The notes beneath the pieces were generated by a model. The model was not told the DNA's origin and made no database searches. It worked only from the letters and a program-made list of their open reading frames with translations. Made by a program: the position numbers and the translations under genes. Below are positions 59,341 to 64,000 of a DNA stretch of 64,000 nt, in pieces. Numbering within the stretch: the stretch's first letter is position 1; each line of letters starts with the position of its first letter. The stretch is from CAZRCZ01 sp964598765 (GTDB taxonomy: Bacteria > Sumerlaeota > Sumerlaeia > MVZB01 > JAJFLK01), in assembly GCA_964598765.1 (NCBI GenBank), contig CAZRCZ010000010.1:62001-126000 (forward strand). Direction: 5' to 3'.

Positions 59341-60654
59341 TTGGAAAGCGGGGCAAATCGTGGGTCGCAGGTGAAACCGCTTCCTCTCAAAGAACGGGAA
59401 TACCGGCAGAGTCTTTACCGCACCGAGCGGCGGGCGATCATTCCGCTCAAGTGGTTCGTCCTGCTCGTGACCGCCGGACTTTGGGTCGCGCTTCTCGAGC
59501 CGATCCCCTCCGGACCGGTGACGATTCTTTTCGCCGCCTATGCCGTTCTGAATTTCTTTAACACCGATTTCTTTTTTCGGGAAAAGATCAAGTCCGAATG
59601 GATTCGCCCCGCGACGCTCATTTCCTATTTGGTTGACGTCGTCTATGTCACGCTCCTGATTTATTTCAATCTGACGCTTCACTTTCACGGCGAGAAGCTC
59701 TACAGCGATTTTTACATTCTCTATTTTCTGCTCGTCATGCGCGGGTTCGCGCTCTTCACGACCATTGCCGAAACCGTGTTGGTCAACGCTTTGATTTCGG
59801 TCATTTTCATTCTAATGATCCGGCTTCAGCAGGCCAGTTTCGCGTTCATCGCCGAGCCGGCGTTCGCGGTTCGACTGGTTCTCATCTGGCTCGTTCTGTT
59901 GATGGGATGGTTTATCATGGTCGTGTTGAATCAGCAAAAAATGGATTTGATCCAAATTCACGAGCGGGTGATGCGGTCGGAGAATCTGGTCCGCATCGGC
60001 GAACTGGCCGCCGGCGTCGCGCACGAGATCAACAATCCACTGGGGATCATCATCGCCAACGCCGAATACCTGAAAAAAATCACGGCGGCGGACGATCCGC
60101 GAGGGGAGGACATCGAGGCGATCCGACGCGAGACGGATCGTTGCAAGGAAATCGTCCAGCAAATGCTGGCGTATGCGAACCCCAAACCGAGCCAGATGAC
60201 GAAAATTGATCCGGCGGCGATCAACGATGAGGTTTTACAATTTGTTTTTCCGCGCGGTCGGACCGGACACATCGAAGTGGCGAAGGATTACGCCGCCAAC
60301 GTTCCGGCGTTCGAAGCCGATCCCAATCTCATCAAGCAGGCGCTCTTGAATTTGTATCTCAACGCGCGACAGGCGATTCCGGAAAAGGAAGCGGGCAAAA
60401 TCACGGCGCGCATTTTGCACGCGCGCCGTCCTTCCGGCGTGATCTTCGAGATCGAGGACACCGGCCCCGGCATTTCCGAGGAAGACATGGATCACGTCTT
60501 CGATCCGTTTTTTACGCGCAAGCCGCACGGAACCGGATTGGGACTTCCGATGACCCAGCGGATCGTCGAGTCGTTCGGCGGGACGATCTCGCTTAACTCC
60601 GTTCAGCCGCATGGGACAATCGCGCGGATTCAGTTTCCGGAACATGGCGGCTGA
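59341..60654 (+). CDS. Sensor histidine kinase with multi-helix membrane sensor
   Basis: A protein of 437 residues if started at TTG 59341; GTG 59371 is an alternative that fits better the first basic residues KPLPLKERE. Membrane helices lie at about residues 35-55, 60-78, 90-110, 120-140, 145-165 and 175-195. The cytoplasmic part has the HisKA phosphorylation box LAAGVAHEINNPLGIIIANA (His in HEINNP), and the ATPase motifs LNLYLNARQAI (N box), DTGPGISEEDMDHVFDPFF (G1/F box) and GTGLGLPMTQRIVESFGG (G2 box). The NtrB-like type usually pairs with an NtrC-type regulator, which is not present in the window. The signal sensed is unknown. Confidence 0.9.
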   Translation: MESGANRGSQVKPLPLKEREYRQSLYRTERRAIIPLKWFVLLVTAGLWVALLEPIPSGPVTILFAAYAVLNFFNTDFFFREKIKSEWIRPATLISYLVDVVYVTLLIYFNLTLHFHGEKLYSDFYILYFLLVMRGFALFTTIAETVLVNALISVIFILMIRLQQASFAFIAEPAFAVRLVLIWLVLLMGWFIMVVLNQQKMDLIQIHERVMRSENLVRIGELAAGVAHEINNPLGIIIANAEYLKKITAADDPRGEDIEAIRRETDRCKEIVQQMLAYANPKPSQMTKIDPAAINDEVLQFVFPRGRTGHIEVAKDYAANVPAFEADPNLIKQALLNLYLNARQAIPEKEAGKITARILHARRPSGVIFEIEDTGPGISEEDMDHVFDPFFTRKPHGTGLGLPMTQRIVESFGGTISLNSVQPHGTIARIQFPEHGG

Positions 60655-60668
60655 TTGAAAACAAAAAA

Positions 60669-61020
60669 AATTGCGAAACGAAGCCAATTTGAACAGGGAT
60701 GGACCGGATGAACGGGATTTAGCCGACGAAACTTTTTTTTTGCGAAACGAAGCCAATTTGATGGCCAGAGCATTGATAGAAATGAAGTTAGCTCATCGGG
60801 TTTCCTTTTAGCCGCAGATTACGCCGATTGCGCGGATTGGACATGGGAGCGAGAAAGAGAAGGATCATGCCAAGCCTGCGGGGGTCCATCGGCCGGGGAG
60901 GATTTTAGGGGCGAGGTTGTTGCCGGGCAATTCCCGTGGGGGAACGTATTGGCTCTTATCGGGCCGAAAGAGGGGGAAATTTTTAGCCGCAGAGGGCACT
61001 GAGAGCGCAGAGAGCGAAAG
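60669..61020. repeat. Repeat-rich interval after the histidine kinase
   Basis: Two copies of the GCGAAACGAAGCCAATTTG family lie at 60669-60719 and 60732-60760. The unit at 60807-60840 has CCGCAGATTACGCCGATTGC. From 60895 to 61020 there is copy C of the CCAATACGTTCCCC family in inverted orientation, ending in CCGCAGAGGGCACTGAGAGC. No gene is visible. Confidence 0.75.
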
Positions 61021-61095
61021 GATAATTGCTCCGATCTCTCGTCCCGAAACCTAATTGCGAATGTGGTCAATGTCATCGCTACTCCGCTGTTCGGA

Positions 61096-63516
61096 TCATA
61101 AATCCTTAAAAATCTCCTCGATGGCCACGTCGTCCGAGGGTTCGGAGGAAAAAAGCTCATCATCCCAATCCGGCTCCTGTGGGAGGTGTTCACCCAAGGA
61201 GGAAGCCTCGCCCGCGCAAGAACTCGCAAACCTTTCGAAACATCGTCTGTCTTCTTCTTCGAAGACTGGCAGTTGGGCCAGTTCCTTGAACGCTTCTTCT
61301 AGCATCTCGAGTCCCTCCATCATGCTGGAAATTTCATCACGATCACTTGGACAAGCATAACTGGACCCCACCTCCTCTTGAGCGCGACATTTCAATAGGG
61401 AACCGACACGGTGAAGAATGGTCCGGGTGGTGTGGTCTTGGAATAAGGCAGGTTGATTATCACCAACAACTTTGAGGAATCCCATTATTGCTTTGGGGTT
61501 GCTTGTATCGTCCCAAAGAACAATATCAGTTGACGCCTTCCACGAGTCGGCATCCTCCAAAACCCCTTCCCAGCATCCGTGGAGGGTAAGATCCGGCGTA
61601 ATCTCCAATTTCTCACAGATTTCATAATATGCGGCCAAGCACGGAACGTTTGAATATGCGTACTCATTAAGAACGCGGACAGCAACTGGCAACAGATTGT
61701 CTTGGATTATGGATCGCAAGCGACCGGCGGCCGACAGTAAACCCTCTCCCGTTTGTTTTTTTTGCAGAAGGGCCGTGTAATTTTTCCATATCGAGTTGAG
61801 GAGGATGGGAGTGCTCGATAGAACTTTCATCCCCCGTAATCGAAAGTATTCCCAATCGTTGTTCGTAAGTAGAAGTGGAAGGTCCCTTTCACCCTTCAGG
61901 CCGCCACCGACCGATGATGCCAAGACGAGTCCGGTCTCGGAACAGTTCTGCAGAAACCGTGCGCGATCCTGCTCACATTCTGAAAGCTCCTCGATGGCTA
62001 AATCCCGACAACTGGGATGAATCCAATCGATGGTTTGTCCATAAATGGCGGAGAATTTTCGCACGAAAGCTTGAGTCAGCTCATCCAAGACTCTTTCATA
62101 GGGATGTTGATCCCCCTTCGGGCACAATTCCCGATAACGTTCGACCAAACTACGGCGTGATTTCGCCAATCCTGCAACACGATCAGCCTCAAGTAGCGCA
62201 TACAATAGCCAGCGGTGAGGAATTGGCAGTTTCCTAAAGCTTACTCGCATTCCCTTGGTTGGGTTATGCAACGCGTCAGCGATTCTATCCGAAATGACGG
62301 TCTCAGAAAGTGAATGTTGAGATCCTAAAACAGGGACGACTTCTTCAATAAGACGGCGAATGCGCTCGGGTGTGAAATGCGAATTCGCAACTACTTTTTT
62401 CGCCTGTTGCTTGATGAGATTTCGCGCATTTTCATTCAGACCTGCAACCTTGGCGTGTCGATAGAGGATGCGAGCTTTTTCCTGAAGAGTAAGTTCGCTG
62501 GCATTTACGACAACCTGACCGAGTTCAGGAAAACGTCCGTCTTGACCTGGGATGTCCAGATTGCTCTTTGCCATTTCAAGGAGATGCGCCCGAGAGGTCA
62601 GTATGAGCCAGTGGTTCGAATCCAAATGCGTGAGGATGTACGGAAGTTCGCTTTGCCAATCGCTTACTCCCGTTGGATCGTACTCGGTGCGCCCGAAAAA
62701 ATCGTCGGCGACGAACACCTGCGATCGGGGACGATGGAAGCTGGCTAGAACCTCGGTAGGCTTTCGACATTCGATCGCGTCCCAACCTGCATAAACTTTG
62801 TTCAGGGCAATTATGCGACCGATTGTTGTTTTCCCCATTTCTGGAGGGCCTTCCAAGACAACAAAATGGTGCTTGTCTAATTTCTCCAATGCGGTGAAAT
62901 AGGACTTCGTTGGAACGAAGATTCGGACATAGGCGGATGCCAGCGAGATTGCGCTCTCGCTTCGGGAAAGCGTATCTGCATGGACGGCGTCATGGAGAAG
63001 ATCTTGAAGATCACGCAAGGAAAGGAGTTGAGGAAAACTCCTGACAATATCCGGACTCAGCCGCAACCACTGGCAAAGATCATTTCCATCGTGAATCCTA
63101 ACTTGCGTTTTCGGAATCACTGAACCAATGATTTGCGCAATCTCTTCCCGCAAATGTGGTGAAACTGGGGCATTCGTCAATAGAACGTAATTCTTGGGAG
63201 CTTCTCCTCGTTCTCTAACCGAATCGAGGCGCTTCTTGATTCTCTCGCGTTCTTTGCGGACAGCCGCGATGATCAACGGATGCGGTTTTGCCCCCGCCGC
63301 GTTTGCGGCGTCAATGAATTTGGATTGGAAGACGAAAGGACCATTCGTTAGGTCATTCGTAGGATACTTCAATTTTCCGTCAAAAAACGCATCTCTGCCC
63401 CAGTCGCTCGATCCACCCCATGCTTCTACTCCTAAGCCAAGTCGAAACTTTAGAACCGCTTGGCAAAGTCGCTCGAACTCATACCACCCGAGGTCGTCAA
63501 GTCGATAATCGAGCAT
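61096..63516 (-). CDS. Restriction-endonuclease-like plus STAND NTPase (nSTAND3-type) protein
   Basis: An 806-residue protein. Residues about 1-155 form a PD-(D/E)xK-type nuclease: Glu13/Glu15 in WYEFERLCQ, then GSSDWGRDAFFDG (Asp42 and nearby acids) and FQSKF (Gln64, Lys66). Residues about 195-420 are the NTPase: Walker A LEGPPEMGKTTIGR, Walker B VFVADDFFGR, sensor WLILTSRAHL. The DDFFG motif is characteristic of the nSTAND3 group. The last 385 residues are helical (IDWIHPSCRDLAIEEL is a typical STAND winged-helix signature) with an acidic end. STAND proteins with nuclease heads (Avs and relatives) sense phage proteins and cut DNA. It stands alone and opposite a sirtuin gene. Confidence 0.85.
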   Translation of the reverse strand: MLDYRLDDLGWYEFERLCQAVLKFRLGLGVEAWGGSSDWGRDAFFDGKLKYPTNDLTNGPFVFQSKFIDAANAAGAKPHPLIIAAVRKERERIKKRLDSVRERGEAPKNYVLLTNAPVSPHLREEIAQIIGSVIPKTQVRIHDGNDLCQWLRLSPDIVRSFPQLLSLRDLQDLLHDAVHADTLSRSESAISLASAYVRIFVPTKSYFTALEKLDKHHFVVLEGPPEMGKTTIGRIIALNKVYAGWDAIECRKPTEVLASFHRPRSQVFVADDFFGRTEYDPTGVSDWQSELPYILTHLDSNHWLILTSRAHLLEMAKSNLDIPGQDGRFPELGQVVVNASELTLQEKARILYRHAKVAGLNENARNLIKQQAKKVVANSHFTPERIRRLIEEVVPVLGSQHSLSETVISDRIADALHNPTKGMRVSFRKLPIPHRWLLYALLEADRVAGLAKSRRSLVERYRELCPKGDQHPYERVLDELTQAFVRKFSAIYGQTIDWIHPSCRDLAIEELSECEQDRARFLQNCSETGLVLASSVGGGLKGERDLPLLLTNNDWEYFRLRGMKVLSSTPILLNSIWKNYTALLQKKQTGEGLLSAAGRLRSIIQDNLLPVAVRVLNEYAYSNVPCLAAYYEICEKLEITPDLTLHGCWEGVLEDADSWKASTDIVLWDDTSNPKAIMGFLKVVGDNQPALFQDHTTRTILHRVGSLLKCRAQEEVGSSYACPSDRDEISSMMEGLEMLEEAFKELAQLPVFEEEDRRCFERFASSCAGEASSLGEHLPQEPDWDDELFSSEPSDDVAIEEIFKDL

Positions 63517-63794
63517 TCTACGTCCGCTTCCCTTATTTTATGTCCTGCAAAACATCCTTCTCGAGGATCAATGGATTCCTGAAATCATGCTCCCTGCGGA
63601 ACGTATTTGTCCAGAGTAGCACGCGAGAATCTGGCAATCCGGACGATTCGGAAACGTGGCCACAAAAATAATTCGGCGCGCGGGGGTTCCGGCGGAAGCG
63701 TGGGGAGATCAGATTATTCTTGGACACGGATGAACACGGAGAAACACGGATCGCAAACCTTGGATTCAAGAGTCCGGCGGGTTAAAATCTCCGC

Positions 63795-64000
63795 GTGATT
63801 GCCGAACTCAAGGCCATGCTCGACGCGGCGGAGCGCGCGGTGGTGTTCACCGGCGCGGGGATCAGCACGGAATCGGGGATTCCGGATTTCCGGAGTCCGG
63901 GGGGAATCTGGACGAAATATCAGCCGATTTATTTCGACGAATTCATGGCGTCGGAGGAAATGCGGCGCGAGTCATGGCGGAGGAAGATCAAGCTGGACGA
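63795..64000 (+). CDS. Sirtuin (NAD-dependent deacylase), 5' part only
   Basis: A frame from GTG 63795 to the window end gives VIAELKAMLDAAERAVVFTG, AGISTESGIPDFRSPGGIWT and YQPIYFDEFMASEEMRRESW. The GAGxSxxSGIPDFR motif binds NAD in SIR2 proteins. The canonical form suggests a deacylase of the CobB group rather than a defence SIR2. About 0.5 kb of the gene is beyond the window. The 278 bases upstream hold GGACACGGATGAACACGGAG simple words and no gene. Confidence 0.92.
   Translation, partial: MIAELKAMLDAAERAVVFTGAGISTESGIPDFRSPGGIWTKYQPIYFDEFMASEEMRRESWRRKIKLD

Noticed and set aside
63795..64000. Sirtuin as part of a two-gene defence operon with the STAND protein
   Set aside because: The genes are divergent, separated by about 280 bases of repeat-like DNA, and the sirtuin shows the canonical deacylase motif rather than that of defence SIR2 proteins. 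A functional link is not supported.

Overview
The window looks like chromosomal DNA of an uncultivated, diderm (Gram-negative) bacterium with about 55-60% GC. TonB-dependent uptake genes, a Skp/OmpH protein, secreted lipoproteins, a probable ornithine-lipid pair, KorAB oxidoreductase, a copper ATPase, many secreted multi-domain proteins and repeat-rich intergenic DNA fit lineages such as Sumerlaeota, Hydrogenedentota, Verrucomicrobiota or Planctomycetota. No rRNA or taxonomic marker allows a firm placement.

Layout. (1) 1-6672: one plus-strand TonB operon: end of a TonB-dependent receptor, DUF3450 protein, long TtpC-like ExbB, ExbD, TonB, a second ExbB, a TPR protein and an OmpH/Skp-like protein. 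(2) 6.9-14 kb: an accessory and partly decayed region with an ECF sigma-factor fragment, an olsB-olsA-like pair, a YD/Rhs remnant and a broken tyrosine recombinase next to tRNA-Ser(GGA), then tRNA-His(GUG), repeat-filled non-coding DNA with a small inverted-repeat element, and a 675-residue TPR membrane protein. (3) 14.3-18.9 kb: a RelE/ParE-type toxin-antitoxin module, a peptide-type ABC substrate-binding lipoprotein, a Zeta-toxin-like kinase and an aldo/keto reductase. (4) 19-25.2 kb: two secreted glycoside-hydrolase-type proteins and an orphan NRPS-like A-T didomain protein. (5) 25.2-32.5 kb, minus strand: a haem c/copper-monooxygenase-like/metal-binding fusion, NamZ-like muramidase, a pentapeptide-repeat/J-domain/TPR fusion, aldehyde dehydrogenase. 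(6) 32.7-46 kb: DnaG primase, a VPS10/BNR-type exoprotein with a long Thr/Ser/Pro/Arg tail, penicillin acylase family hydrolase, triose-phosphate isomerase, a two-gene unknown module, KorA-KorB behind a promoter and a rho-independent terminator-like hairpin, and a secreted unknown. (7) 46.5-60.7 kb: CopA, alpha/beta hydrolase, a PH-like membrane protein, FolP, HIT protein, two PIN-type toxin-antitoxin modules on either side of hemC, a HEAT-like protein, a CobA-HemD fusion and a sensor kinase. (8) 61-64 kb: a divergent pair, a restriction-endonuclease-like plus STAND-type NTPase (a candidate anti-phage defence protein) and the start of a sirtuin.

A striking feature is the intergenic DNA. Several unrelated families of short repeats recur: long hairpins built from purine-biased words such as CACCACGGAGACACAGAGAA, CGCAGATT and ACACGAAGACACAAAG; a GCGAAACGAAGCCAATTTG family; a CCAATACGTTCCCC family; and (AAGAGC)n/(AAGATT)n hexamer tracts. 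Two of the hairpin-type repeats appear to supply the signal peptides of neighbouring secreted proteins. The strongest candidates for new biology are the endonuclease-STAND protein, the repeat-derived signal peptides, the two-ExbB TonB operon, the pentapeptide-J-TPR fusion, the attenuated korAB leader and the small unknown pair at 41.4-41.9 kb.
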